Shown here piece by piece: positions 25,675 to 35,787 of a DNA stretch of 64,000 nt. The stretch spans positions 93,855 to 157,854 of the forward strand of contig JAAOXG010000018.1 in assembly GCA_013036995.1 (NCBI GenBank), written 5' to 3'. The position numbers and the translations under genes are program-made. This DNA is from Lacrimispora defluvii (GTDB taxonomy: Bacteria; Bacillota; Clostridia; Lachnospirales; Lachnospiraceae). The notes under the pieces were generated by a model. It saw only the letters and a list, made by a program, of their open reading frames with translations. It had not been told where the DNA came from and did not search any database. The first letter of the stretch is position 1, and each line of letters starts with the position of its first letter.

Positions 25675-26766
25675 TTAACATTGATTATCTTCTCTGACCC
25701 AAACACGCATCTCATTTTCGCCTCTGTTGGCCCAGCTGTAATAAGGAATCCATTTGATTTTCGTCCTTGCTTTCTTTTCTTCGGCTGTATTCTTTCTGTA
25801 AAGCCCTTCTACCCCACTGACTGCTTCTGTCTTCCAGCCAGAGGCAGTCAGTACTCCCACGCCTCCAAGCAAGGTTTCATCAAATTCGTATTTAAGCTCC
25901 TCCTGTTTTTCCACTGACAAAAGATGAAGATTCTTTCCATTATCTGCTTCTTCCAGGCAATATACAAAAGGACCTCTGGAGACTGCAAATTTCCCCAGAT
26001 TGTTTTCCACCAGCGGATTGGCATACCAGCGCTTTGCCTGCATATCCAGTTTCAGCCGTATTGTATCTTGAGAAAAAACCTGATTCACATAGATAAATCC
26101 GTCTTTTTCCTCAAAAACTGCATGTTCCTGGTTGAGCTCAGCATCAAAGGTATCGGACCATGACGGTACACGGATTCCCAGACAGACACTTGCAGTTCCG
26201 TTGTAATTTAACTTTATGTCCACACAGCCATCCCATGGATATCCGGTCTTTAATTCTATCTCCAGAATGCCATCCCCTATTTCAAATCTTCCCTTGCATT
26301 CCACAAAGAGATTGACTAAAAGCTTATCTTTCTTTTGTACAAACACATACTGCTCCACAGAGGCTAACAGTCTTGCAAGATTTGGGGGACAGCACGCACA
26401 GCCAAGCCACTGGGGGCGAACGCATTTAACATGGCTCTTTCCGGGATCCTTTGATGATTTACCAGGAACTGCCTCCAGTGGATTCACGTAAAAGAAATGT
26501 TTTCCATCAAGAGCCACACCGCCCAGCACTGTATTATAAAGTGCACGCTCCATCACATCTGCGTATTCTCCCTTTTCTTCTGACAAAAGCATCCGGTATG
26601 CGAAGAACACCAGGCCTACTGACGCACAGGTCTCACAGTACATGGTATCATTTGGTAAATCGTAATCCAGAGTAAACGCTTCCCCTGAAACAGTGGAACC
26701 GATTCCCCCGGTAATATACATACGCCTGGTTACAATGCTCTTCCATATTTTTATTAATGCTTTCAT
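25675..26766 (-). pseudogene. GH127 beta-L-arabinofuranosidase, N-terminally truncated
   Basis: The visible 363 residues from ATG 26766 align with the C-terminal part of GH127 (DUF1680) enzymes, starting at the RRMYITGGIGS segment. The zinc and nucleophile motifs are present: ETC within YCETCAS and the double Cys in CACCPPN. Family members are about 650 residues, so some 280 residues of the catalytic barrel are missing. An in-frame TGA lies just upstream of the open frame and the DNA before it is the terminator of the GH43 gene, not GH127 sequence. GAAAGGAG precedes the ATG, so a short protein may still be made, but it is unlikely to be active. It would have removed L-arabinofuranose from oligosaccharides. 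Confidence 0.8.
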
Positions 26767-26855
26767 TGCTACTCCTTTCAATCAGTTAAGTTCTCTTTCC
26801 ACTTATTGTACCCGTTATTCCCACTAATTAACAAAGGATTTATAAATAGCCTTAC

Positions 26856-26905
26856 AGAACAAAAACTGCTGCAGTTAAGTACCGTTCTGCAGCAGTTTTT
26901 GTTCT
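26856..26905. terminator. Strong bidirectional terminator after GH43
   Basis: Two 19-base arms (26856-26874 and 26887-26905) are perfectly complementary, with AAAAA/TTTTT at the outer part. It lies 18 bases past the GH43 stop and cuts the truncated GH127 gene off from the operon. Confidence 0.9.
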
Positions 26906-26922
26906 CTAATTAATAATTTTAA

Positions 26923-28308
26923 TCACTCTAATGAGAAGGATAATAAACTTGCATTTCCATTTCCTCTGTAAGTCAGATAAATTGCCTGTTTCCCTTCTTC
27001 CAGTTCCAAATCAGCTGAGTAGTCTTCCCACACATTGGTGTACTTTATCTGTATCTTGGCAAGAATTCTTCCATCCCATGCATGTTTTACTTCAAAATAC
27101 CCGGCTGCATAACCTCTGGTTGTAATTGTGATACGCTTACAATCTCTACATTCAAAATATTTAAATCCAGCTGTAACTCCATCTGTTATATTGGCAATAT
27201 ATCCTGGCTCTTCATCTCCATCCCTGCCATCCTGCATGATCCTGGGAATGAGGGCTTCCGATTTTTGCTCTGTCTGAAATAAATTGCACGCCAGATAGGC
27301 ACCATATTTTCCCTTACCAGGCAGAATACCTCCCATACCACTGGTTGTGATCTCCACCTGGGGGATCTTTCCGTCTTCCAGAATCGTAACAGGCTCTGCG
27401 CAGCCCTGGCGGCTGTACCAGGTTCCATTGGTATGCCTGTGATAAAAAATATACCATTTCCCCAGAATTTCTACCAGGCTGCCGTGATTGTTGGCCGCAA
27501 AAGCTGTGTGCATCCTGGCTGGTTTATATGTATCAATTCCTTCATCACAATTGCTGACAATCACTCCCCCATAGGTAAATCCACCTACCGGACTGTCACT
27601 GACTGCGTAGCACAGTTCATGCATGGCTACGGAGGAATAGATAAAATAATAGGTACTGCCTTTTTTCCTGATTGAGGGCGCTTCAAAGAATTCATGACCC
27701 TCAAAACCAGTACCTGCACTATAAGGCTTACTTGGTGCAATCACAACAGGTTCTTCTAAAATGGTTACCATATCATCTGCAAGCACCGTCACCATGGCAC
27801 CATATCTGGTGTCATCCTGGGGACCGCAGAAACCGCAGTAGAGATAGATTTTATTATCTTCTCTTAATACTCCAGGGTCGAACTGGGGCTGGTCTCCCGG
27901 CCGCTCTCCCAGACGCCCACCACTGCTATCTTTCACATATCCGTAAAACTCATATCTGCCTGCCGGAGTATCACATACTGCAACCGATACTACCGGAACC
28001 TTGTCAAGGACGTAGTAAAGATAATATCTGCCGTCTGATCCCATGACCACATCCGGCGCATACAGACACATCTTTCCCTCTTTGTTCATGGGATCACTTG
28101 TTTTTGGATAAATCACGCCTTCATACCGCCAGTTTCCAAGATCATCCACTGGTGCAGACCAGCAGACGTAATCTCCCAGACAGAAAACATAACCATTAAA
28201 AAAATCATGGGAACCATAAACATATACTCTGTCCCCAAACACATATGGTTCTCCGTCGGGAATATATTCCCACGAGGGCAAATAGGGATTCACTGCATAT
28301 TTTTTCAT
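26923..28308 (-). CDS. Glycoside hydrolase family 43 protein
   Basis: The 461-residue protein has an N-terminal five-bladed propeller with likely catalytic carboxylates Asp18 (IPDGEPYVFGDR), Asp144 (QFDPGVL) and Glu209 (GHEFFEAPSI), then a C-terminal beta-sandwich (about 330-461) like the CBM6-type module often fused to GH43. Family activities are beta-xylosidase and alpha-L-arabinofuranosidase. No signal peptide is present, so it works in the cytoplasm on imported oligosaccharides. It follows the carboxylesterase gene by 29 bases and ends the intact operon at a strong terminator. Confidence 0.9.
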   Translation of the reverse strand: MKKYAVNPYLPSWEYIPDGEPYVFGDRVYVYGSHDFFNGYVFCLGDYVCWSAPVDDLGNWRYEGVIYPKTSDPMNKEGKMCLYAPDVVMGSDGRYYLYYVLDKVPVVSVAVCDTPAGRYEFYGYVKDSSGGRLGERPGDQPQFDPGVLREDNKIYLYCGFCGPQDDTRYGAMVTVLADDMVTILEEPVVIAPSKPYSAGTGFEGHEFFEAPSIRKKGSTYYFIYSSVAMHELCYAVSDSPVGGFTYGGVIVSNCDEGIDTYKPARMHTAFAANNHGSLVEILGKWYIFYHRHTNGTWYSRQGCAEPVTILEDGKIPQVEITTSGMGGILPGKGKYGAYLACNLFQTEQKSEALIPRIMQDGRDGDEEPGYIANITDGVTAGFKYFECRDCKRITITTRGYAAGYFEVKHAWDGRILAKIQIKYTNVWEDYSADLELEEGKQAIYLTYRGNGNASLLSFSLE

Positions 28309-28337
28309 CTTATCTCCATTTCCGCAATCACCTGCTG

Positions 28338-29852
28338 CTATACGAATTTTTCCTTCAGCCTGTCTAATAAAAATTTCATCAGTTCCTGCTCATTCTGCTG
28401 ATTCATAGCAATTTTCTCTGTGGAGAACAAAATTCCATCCGGACTTTCTTTTGTAAACGGCTTCCACACCGGCATTGGCGTTCCATCTGAATCACCCCAG
28501 TTTGGGTCGCCTGTCTTAATAAAATTCGTCCAGTAATTTGCCATGTATCTGGCCAGATCGTAATGCTTTCCTTTAAAAGGTCTCCAGCATTTTGCAAGTG
28601 TTTCAAAAAAGAACCATAAATCCACGGAATGAAAGTTCCCCGGATGATCCCATCCTGGAATATCCGCATCAAAGGTATAATAATAGCAATTAACCGGATT
28701 GCCAATTTGGGCATTTTTATGAAATAATCCCCTTACAGCAAACTCTATGCTGCTTACGGAGCCGGTATTTCCTTCTTCATCCCTCTTTTCGCTTCCCAGC
28801 AGACGAAGAAATTCCTCTTCCCGACCTGGAAACAGCGTCTTTATCTTTTCCATTAACTCCTCATCGGAATCAGAATGGATGGAATCAAAAAATTCATCCG
28901 AGGTGTTTCCCGCCATAACAGGAACCATGGCTCTCTTATTTTCCATAAAACGCTGATAGGAATTCCCGAAACAAAATACTTCGTCTATGACAGTTCCCAT
29001 AAAGCCGCCAAACTGCTCATACTTTTCATGCAGCAGCTTTCCATCCATGGCTCTTGCCTGAGCCAGATCTTTTGCACCGATAAATTCAAAGAATTTCTCA
29101 CCTGTTTTTTCTGCATCGGTAAGTGTATGGCTGAACGGATCGGGATTTTTGTCATATGGGCGGCAGAAAACTCCGCTTAACACAATTGCTTTTTGAAACA
29201 GACCTTCACTTTTTGGCGTAGTCAGATGGGTCATTACACTGCCGCCCCCCGCTGACTGCCCTGCTATGGTGATATTTTGAGAATCGCCCCCAAATGCCTC
29301 AATATTTCTGACAACCCATTTTAATCCCGCCAGCTGATCCAGATGACCGAAATTAGCAGGGGCCTCAGGCTGTGTGGCAGTCAGTTCCGGATGGGACAGA
29401 AATCCAAACAAATTCACCCGGTAATTAACGGAAACCACAATGATCCCTCTCCTGGCCAGCCGCTCTCCGTCAAATTCCATCTCGGCAGTATATCCACACT
29501 GCAGTCCGCCTCCAAAATACCAGACCAGAACAGGTAGTTTTTCATCCGCTTTCTTTGCTCCGGTCCAGATATTCAGATAAAGACAGTCTTCGCTCATTGC
29601 TATCTCCGGGTCCACGTGCCATTCCCTGTCATAGATGTTATCACTAAGCCCTGGCACTCCCTGCATGGATATGGGCGCAAACCGGAAACAGTCCCGGACT
29701 CCCTCCCAGTTCTCACATGGCTTAGGCTCCCTCCATCTGTTTTCTCCTACCGGCGGCGCTGCAAATGGAATTCCTTTAAATGCAGTGATTCTGGGATCTG
29801 CTGCCTCAATTCCTCTTACCAGGCCATTTTCCGTTTCTGCTATGCGAATCAT
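28338..29852 (-). CDS. Type B carboxylesterase
   Basis: The 504-residue alpha/beta hydrolase has the family signatures FKGIPFAAPPVGENRW, EDCLYLNIW, the nucleophile elbow AGQSAGGGS (Ser200; the family more often has GESAGG) and a late FHSVDLWFFF providing His. It lacks a signal peptide. In an operon with a CUT1 importer and GH43 it may remove acetyl or feruloyl groups from imported hemicellulose fragments; this is inference from context, as the family also includes broad esterases. Its ATG overlaps the stop of the beta-helix gene by four bases. Confidence 0.9.
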   Translation of the reverse strand: MIRIAETENGLVRGIEAADPRITAFKGIPFAAPPVGENRWREPKPCENWEGVRDCFRFAPISMQGVPGLSDNIYDREWHVDPEIAMSEDCLYLNIWTGAKKADEKLPVLVWYFGGGLQCGYTAEMEFDGERLARRGIIVVSVNYRVNLFGFLSHPELTATQPEAPANFGHLDQLAGLKWVVRNIEAFGGDSQNITIAGQSAGGGSVMTHLTTPKSEGLFQKAIVLSGVFCRPYDKNPDPFSHTLTDAEKTGEKFFEFIGAKDLAQARAMDGKLLHEKYEQFGGFMGTVIDEVFCFGNSYQRFMENKRAMVPVMAGNTSDEFFDSIHSDSDEELMEKIKTLFPGREEEFLRLLGSEKRDEEGNTGSVSSIEFAVRGLFHKNAQIGNPVNCYYYTFDADIPGWDHPGNFHSVDLWFFFETLAKCWRPFKGKHYDLARYMANYWTNFIKTGDPNWGDSDGTPMPVWKPFTKESPDGILFSTEKIAMNQQNEQELMKFLLDRLKEKFV

Positions 29853-31825
29853 AATAGCCCCCCTTCCTGACTTACCAGTTTTCTTGGATCAATGTGATAG
29901 ATCTTCTCAGGTACCAGATCTCCAAACGGACCAGGATTGCATTGATCCCCCTCCAGCAGCATTCCGAAGAAATCACTGGATACCTGCGGATCTTTTTTCA
30001 CGGTTTTAATATCCTCTATTTTCATCACGTATTGATGACGTTGTCTTCCCCTCATGGTATCCCATGGATACTTATCTGCAGAATGGAACTGAAGTGTATA
30101 CTGCTCCGTATCCACCTCGATCTGAAAGATTCCCTCCTGCCCCTCTTTATCGAACCCATAAAATTCCTGCCATGCAGGGAGGTCTAGACAGCAGGGGGGA
30201 GCCGGATATAGAATTCTTAAATACCCCCCATTCATGGAAACATAGAGATTTCCCTCCGCCTCATTCTTTTCCGTGGGCATTTTTATGGCTGCTTCTCCGC
30301 ATTCATAAAAGATATTATTTATGAAATGAGCGTCTCTTGACGTACCTCCCCTGAGATTACCATGCATGCGAAAGGCAACCGCCTTGGCAAAATATCCGGC
30401 ACTCCGGCATTTCCCGATTAAATTATTGGCGATGTATAAATGATCCGTTCCCTCGGCGTAAATTGCGTATCCATTTACAATTCCGTCTTCTTCCATCTTA
30501 TACCATCCCGAAGAACCAGCTTCTTCCTGGACTTTCCCCGCATCAAACCTGCCTTCCACATTCCAGAATATATTATGATCAATTAAATTAACGCCGTCTC
30601 TGGTGCATTCTATAAAAACAGCTTCCCGCTGTTCGATTCCGTCTAAGAATAAATTCTGTGTAATCCGGTTGTTTTCATTGTTACAGTCCAGCCACAAATG
30701 ATCTGCCCGAAATGTCCTGGTGAAAATGTTTCTTCTGATCAGACTGTTCGTACAATTATGTATTTTCATGCCACCGGCTTCCCAGGACAGCTCCATCTTC
30801 TGCCAGCCTGTTCCTTCGATCACATTGTCTTCGATCAGAAGATTCTGGGCAAATAATCCGGCAATGCCGCATACTCCTGCATCTTTAATCCTGCAGCGGC
30901 GTATGATGGTGTTTCCGATGATCTGATCTTCCGGCACACAGTGATGCCAGCATTCATTTCCCATATCAATTCCCACACCATTGGCCCAGTCCACTTCGCA
31001 GTCTTCAATGATCCAGTGATGTCCTCTGAAACAGGAAATAGAACCTCTCTGGGGAACCGGAGCACCGCCAGCTGCATGTGCACAGGTAATTCCCTTCACC
31101 TTTATATAGGATAAAAATGGAATTTCAGGTGCAAAGCACTGCTCCCGGCATGTAATCTCTATCAGATGTTTTCCCGGATCCTGGTCACCCCTTAACCGAA
31201 AATGAACAGTCTGACCATTGGCCTCCACCCAATACCCATTCTCCTGTGTTCCCAGCTGGCCATAAAGCTGTACCTGTAACAGAGGCTTTCCGTCACAAAA
31301 TACCATTCCCCGCCTGTTTAAATACGTAGACATATCGGTTTTATCATATTCGAGAAACAGTCTGTCATGAAGAATATTTACTGCACAGAACGGATTGTAC
31401 CCCTTAAAATCCTCCGGATTCAGTTTTAACTCCCAGATGGCAATCCCTTCCGCTAACGCATCAGTGGAAAAATGGTTTAGCCTCCAGCCCTGACTCCGGG
31501 TAAAATCCCTTACCTCCACAGAAGCTTTAATCCATACCGGTTCTTTCTGCCACGCCTCGTAGCAGATCATCTGATCCGGACCGGTTCCGCCCATGGCAGG
31601 GTGTACACATTCTCTGTACACACCGCCATGAATCCATACCCTGGTTCCCGGAACTGCAACAGCTGCTGCTTCATTTATCGTCAGAAAAGGCCTCTGGATA
31701 CTTCCGTCACGTTCTCCTGATTCCCCAATCTGATTGCAGTCGACATGCAGCTCCTGCTCATATCTTTGTTCCTGCTCCCAGAACGCGAAGCTTTTGCCCT
31801 CCGGAAGTATTGACGTAATATCCAT
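29849..31825 (-). CDS. Right-handed parallel beta-helix protein, putative polysaccharide-active enzyme
   Basis: The 658-residue protein opens with a DUF1565-like start (DGSIQRPFLTINEAAAVAVPGTRVWIHGGVYRE broken here into pieces: PFLTINEAA and GTRVWIHGGVYRE) and continues with repeated rungs of the NTIIRRC, NLLIEDNVIEGTG, NSLIRRNIFTRTF and NRITQNLFLDG type, typical of a beta-helix. Such folds occur in pectate lyases and in glycosidases such as GH141. No signal peptide is seen. Position between the transporter and esterase genes suggests action on an imported oligosaccharide. I cannot name the family with certainty. Confidence 0.75.
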   Translation of the reverse strand: MDITSILPEGKSFAFWEQEQRYEQELHVDCNQIGESGERDGSIQRPFLTINEAAAVAVPGTRVWIHGGVYRECVHPAMGGTGPDQMICYEAWQKEPVWIKASVEVRDFTRSQGWRLNHFSTDALAEGIAIWELKLNPEDFKGYNPFCAVNILHDRLFLEYDKTDMSTYLNRRGMVFCDGKPLLQVQLYGQLGTQENGYWVEANGQTVHFRLRGDQDPGKHLIEITCREQCFAPEIPFLSYIKVKGITCAHAAGGAPVPQRGSISCFRGHHWIIEDCEVDWANGVGIDMGNECWHHCVPEDQIIGNTIIRRCRIKDAGVCGIAGLFAQNLLIEDNVIEGTGWQKMELSWEAGGMKIHNCTNSLIRRNIFTRTFRADHLWLDCNNENNRITQNLFLDGIEQREAVFIECTRDGVNLIDHNIFWNVEGRFDAGKVQEEAGSSGWYKMEEDGIVNGYAIYAEGTDHLYIANNLIGKCRSAGYFAKAVAFRMHGNLRGGTSRDAHFINNIFYECGEAAIKMPTEKNEAEGNLYVSMNGGYLRILYPAPPCCLDLPAWQEFYGFDKEGQEGIFQIEVDTEQYTLQFHSADKYPWDTMRGRQRHQYVMKIEDIKTVKKDPQVSSDFFGMLLEGDQCNPGPFGDLVPEKIYHIDPRKLVSQEGGLL

Positions 31826-31848
31826 GATATCTCCTCTTTCATGAGTCT

Positions 31849-33594
31849 TTATTTTTTATTGACTGCCAGTTTGGCATCTAACTCAATCTGGTACTTATCT
31901 TTGTCAAACTTAGACAGTTCCTGAAATCCCATTCCGTCCATCTGGGTACACATCTCACTCCACAGAGAATCAAACTCTGCATCATCCTTTGCATAAATCA
32001 TTCTCCAGGAATAATCACTGAACAAATCACTGCACTGTTTGCGGATTATGGAGATATCAGCCGGATCACTTGGAAGAGATACGCTGACATTGGGGCTGAT
32101 TAACAGAATATTATTCTTCTTCATATAATCAACAGGTTCTGCTGCACCGAATTTAGCTGCCCAGTCTTTCTTCATCTGCGTCATTGTGGCTGCCTTATAG
32201 GTACTCCAGTAATCTTTGTTATAGGGTTCTCCCGTTGCCGGATTTGTACTGATGGCATCCACCATCCACTGATTAATTGCATTATTTCCGTCGTTGAAGC
32301 CGCCGCCGCCAAATTCATCCGGTACGGTGACATTATCCATTAACGCATTGTCATTGATCAGTGTATATTTTCCGTCACTGCCTACCGTATAATTAAATCC
32401 TTTCAGGCCAATGTGCTGATAGTTTAACCCCTCCGGGCTGGCATACCAATTGAGAAAGTCCATAATTCTATGATACTTGGCATCATCCACCTGGGAACCA
32501 ACGGCAAAAACACGTCCGCTGCCATAATAGGTATCCGCATCTGCATAATAGATCTGATCCTTAATCGGTGTATAAATAAATGCTGTGCCATCCTTTAACC
32601 GGTCCTGTGTATTTCAGAATCCAACCTGCCAGTTATACCACATGAGATAGACTCTTCCGGTCTTCATCTTGTCACAGGCTGTATTCCAGTCCTGGGTACC
32701 GGAATCAGGATCTACGATTCCTCTTCTGTTTGCGTCATTTAAGAAATGAAGCATTTTATAATAGGCACCATCTTTGCTGTTTACAGGGATAAATGTATTA
32801 TCCGGCTTTAAAATATTAGAGCCTTTTATTATTTCCCCGTACCAGGTTGTCAGCTGTGCAACATTGGCGATTCCCAGCATCCCGTCTCCGCCATCCCAGT
32901 CCTTCCACAAAGACAGGGGATAGGCCGGATCTCCCGCATTGTTGGTGGGGTGTGCCTTCATCATCTTTTCCAGGACATCCAAGAGATCATCCGTATTTTT
33001 TATATCCGGGCGCCCCAGTTCTGAGTAAAGATCCCATCTTAAAAGGGGGCTGGATTTAATCACATCCTGAGAATAGGATGTGGGAGATGTATTAGTCATC
33101 TGACATGGAATTCCATAGATTTTACCATCTTTATTTTCTGGCAGAGCCTTATTTAATACAGTAATCTGATCGTTATATGTCATTAAATCAGGATAATTTT
33201 TGATATCTGCCGTAATATCTTTAATTAATCCTGCTTTTACACAGTCAGTAAAATCCGTGCGTTCCAGCAGAACAATATCACCTAAATTTCCCGTACTGCA
33301 GCGGGTCTGGTAAATTCCGTTGCCAGCCACCTGAGGCGATATCATATTCAGTTCGATGTTAAACTTATCCTTTACCACCTTTGCAAACCACCCGGCCTGG
33401 GTTCCCTGATAATTTGCAGCAACATCATAAAAATCAAATGTCATTGGTTCGTCATAGTTCCCTGTTCCTGTTTCTGTTCCAGCTGCCGCTGCTGTTTTTG
33501 TTGCCTCCGTGGCTGTGGGCCCCGCACATCCTGCCACCATAACTGCCGCCATAGCTGCTGACAGCACCTGAAACGCTCTCTTTTTTACTCTCAT
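31849..33594 (-). pseudogene. CUT1 extracellular solute-binding lipoprotein interrupted by an in-frame TGA
   Basis: The gene starts at 33594 with a lipoprotein signal (MVAGCAG, lipid Cys23) and reads as a large LplA/YtcQ-type oligosaccharide-binding protein. At 32614-32616 an in-frame TGA follows WYNWQVGF; the same frame continues directly with NTQDRLKDGTAFIYTPIKDQ and on to a normal stop at 31849. The total frame of 582 codons has no length change, so a single TGG to TGA change at a probable Trp is the simplest explanation. Alternatives are a sequencing error, or stop readthrough. Broken, it would leave the two permeases without a binding partner. Confidence 0.88.
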
Positions 33595-33625
33595 ACACTG
33601 CTCCCTTCTTTTATTTGCATTGTTA

Positions 33626-34549
33626 TTATCCTTTTACAGCACCGATCATAATTCCTTTTACAAAAAATCTCTGGAAAATTGGATAAATTAATATAATCGG
33701 TGCCACTACTACAATCGTAACGGTCATACGGATGGAGGTTGCAGTCTGGGAGTGGGCCAGGCTTGCCGCCATCTGTGCCGAGGAAGCATTACTATTGGCA
33801 AGTGACTTTAAAGAGCTTGCCTGATTAATGTACTGGTAAAGGGTAAACTGAAGAGTATACAGGCGTTTATCCGTTACCAGAAGCAGTGTATCCTGAAATG
33901 CATTCCATTGGGTAACTGCGGTAAAGATTGCCACGGTTGCAAGAATGGGTTTTATTAATGGGGTAATGATCTGAAAGAATATTTTAAGCGTGCCGGCCCC
34001 GTCAATCTCCGCCGCATCCTGCAATTCTCCGGGAATGGATTCCACAAAGGTTTTGCATAAGACAATGTAAAAGGGTGAAACTGCAAGCGGCAGAATATAA
34101 CCCCAGAAATTATTGGTTAAGTGAAGATTCCGCATCGTAATGTACCAGGGAATGATACCAGCATTAAAATACATGGTAGCTACCACAAAGCGATACCAGA
34201 ATTTCCGCTTCCACATGGATTCCTTAGTAAACATATATCCCAGAAAAGCAGCAATAAATACCGTGACAATTGTTCCAATCACTGTCCTGGCTACGGAAAT
34301 CTTAAGAGCCGAAAACAATCCGGGTATCTTAAGAACAGAAATATAATTGTTAAAATGGATTCCAATAGGCCAGAAAAGAACCTTCCCTCTTTCGCTTAGA
34401 TTATTTGCGCTGATGGTATTAATAAATATGTAGTAAAAGGGATAAACGCATATAAATGTAAAAAATAAATAGACAATACAGGTAATGGTATCAATCACAT
34501 AATCTTCTAAATTTCGTTTTCTTTTATGCTTTTTAACGATTTCTCTCAT
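33626..34549 (-). CDS. CUT1 carbohydrate ABC permease, YtcP/LplC-like
   Basis: From ATG 34549 (AAAGGGG upstream) the gene encodes 307 residues with six hydrophobic helices and the ABC-contact EAA loop ELQDAAEIDGAGTLKIFFQIITPL. It pairs with the next permease to import an oligosaccharide. ATG 34570, sharing a base with the upstream stop (TAATG), is an equally possible start and would add seven residues. No ATPase gene is in the operon, as usual for CUT1 systems that share MsmK/MalK. Confidence 0.92.
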   Translation of the reverse strand: MREIVKKHKRKRNLEDYVIDTITCIVYLFFTFICVYPFYYIFINTISANNLSERGKVLFWPIGIHFNNYISVLKIPGLFSALKISVARTVIGTIVTVFIAAFLGYMFTKESMWKRKFWYRFVVATMYFNAGIIPWYITMRNLHLTNNFWGYILPLAVSPFYIVLCKTFVESIPGELQDAAEIDGAGTLKIFFQIITPLIKPILATVAIFTAVTQWNAFQDTLLLVTDKRLYTLQFTLYQYINQASSLKSLANSNASSAQMAASLAHSQTATSIRMTVTIVVVAPIILIYPIFQRFFVKGIMIGAVKG

Positions 34550-34569
34550 TTCTTCCCCTTTCTGCTTCA

Positions 34570-35490
34570 TTAAACAAACCCTTCCCCTCTTACCATCTTG
34601 GAAATCTGGTTTGTCGCACACAGCAGCAATACACTTACAATACTTTTAAACATACTGATGGCAGTTGACAGGGAATACCCCCCGCTTCCCATAGCAATAT
34701 TGTAAACATACAAATCCAACACCTGGATGTAATCTTTATTAAAGGCATTTTGAAAAACGAAGTACTGTTCCATTCCGTTTGTCAGAAAATTAGCGAGATT
34801 AAGCATTACAAGCACAAAAAATGTGGGAATTAAACCAGGGATTGTGATATGCCAGATCACCTGCATTCTGCTGGCTCCATCTACTCTGGCAGCTTCCTTC
34901 AGCTGTTCATCGATTCCGGATATGGCTGCAATATACATAATTGCTGCCCACCCTGCGTTTTTCCAGGTAAGCCAAAGCCACATTTTAAACCAGATATGAT
35001 TTGCAGACTGGAGAAACAACTGGGGCGTCTTTAATATTCCCAGATTCAACAGCAGGCTGTTTATAACACCGGTACTGTTAAATATGCAGTATGCAATGGA
35101 ATACACCAGAACCCAGCTGATGAAATTCGGCAATGTAGTAGCAGTCTGGACAAATACTTTAAATGGTTTCCATTTTATTTCATTGAGAAAGACTGCAAAA
35201 ATCATGGGGAACCAGGAAAACAGAAGGCTGAGTCCGCTGATGGCAAAGGTGTTTCTTAAAACAGCCAGCAGCTGTTTTAGCTTTACGTCATTGGTTAAAA
35301 GAGACGTAAACCATTTGAAGCCTACAAACTGATTCATACTAAGTGGAAACGGCGGCTTATAATCAAAAAATGCATAGACCCAGCCATATAACGGATAATA
35401 CGAAAACACAGCAACTAAAATAAGAAACGGTAACACGTACATAAATTCTCTGAATGCCCTTGCTTTCTTCCTGTCATTAAACATTCTCAT
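34570..35490 (-). CDS. CUT1 carbohydrate ABC permease, LplB-like
   Basis: The 306-residue protein has six predicted helices, starts with YPLYGWVYAFFDYKP as LplB-type permeases do, and has the EAA loop QLKEAARVDGASRMQVIWHITIPGL. It is the first gene of the hemicellulose operon, with a promoter and operator in the 297-base gap upstream. With the YtcP-like partner it forms the pore for an oligosaccharide. Confidence 0.92.
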   Translation of the reverse strand: MRMFNDRKKARAFREFMYVLPFLILVAVFSYYPLYGWVYAFFDYKPPFPLSMNQFVGFKWFTSLLTNDVKLKQLLAVLRNTFAISGLSLLFSWFPMIFAVFLNEIKWKPFKVFVQTATTLPNFISWVLVYSIAYCIFNSTGVINSLLLNLGILKTPQLFLQSANHIWFKMWLWLTWKNAGWAAIMYIAAISGIDEQLKEAARVDGASRMQVIWHITIPGLIPTFFVLVMLNLANFLTNGMEQYFVFQNAFNKDYIQVLDLYVYNIAMGSGGYSLSTAISMFKSIVSVLLLCATNQISKMVRGEGFV

Positions 35491-35550
35491 GAAATCATCC
35501 TTTCCTGTTCTTACAGTTTCTTAACATGTTAAGGATTTGTATCCCCCTTT

Positions 35551-35564
35551 GTAAAACGTTTTAC
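35551..35564. promoter_or_regulatory. LacI-type operator, CUT1 operon promoter
   Basis: GTAAAACGTTTTAC is a perfect 14-base palindrome with the central CG of LacI-family sites, located just downstream of the -10 box, where a repressor would block transcription of the permease operon. Confidence 0.8.
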
Positions 35565-35576
35565 CTATTGAATAAA

Positions 35577-35605
35577 ATTATATTCCAACCCATGTATATA
35601 CTCAA
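35577..35605 (-). promoter_or_regulatory. Promoter of the hemicellulose CUT1 operon
   Basis: TTGAGT (35600-35605) and a perfect TATAAT (35577-35582) are separated by 17 bases on the minus strand and point at the LplB-like permease. Confidence 0.75.
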
Positions 35606-35704
35606 CTGATATCGGTTTTATTTTGTGTCATTTGTATGTTTTAAACAACTATTAGTTCATATAATTATACTTAATTACTATGTTTTTTCTTTTTTATTTA
35701 TGTA

Positions 35705-35716
35705 TAAAACGTTTTA
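35705..35716. promoter_or_regulatory. Second LacI-type operator
   Basis: TAAAACGTTTTA repeats the core of the palindrome at 35551, about 153 bases away. Two copies in one gap suggest looping or cooperative binding by the adjacent LacI protein. Confidence 0.75.
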
Positions 35717-35726
35717 CAATAAATCA

Positions 35727-35770
35727 AAAAAGCAGATGCCGTCTGAATGTCCTGGCATCTGCTTTTATCT
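35727..35770 (-). terminator. Terminator after the LacI regulator
   Basis: AAAAGCAGATGCC and GGCATCTGCTTTT form a 13-base stem with a T run on the minus strand, 18 bases past the regulator's stop. Confidence 0.85.
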
Positions 35771-35787
35771 GTGCTGATATCGATCTA

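Noticed and set aside
32614..32616. Selenocysteine at the TGA in the binding protein
   Set aside because: The context predicts Trp, no SECIS-like hairpin is evident directly after it, and solute-binding proteins are not known selenoproteins.
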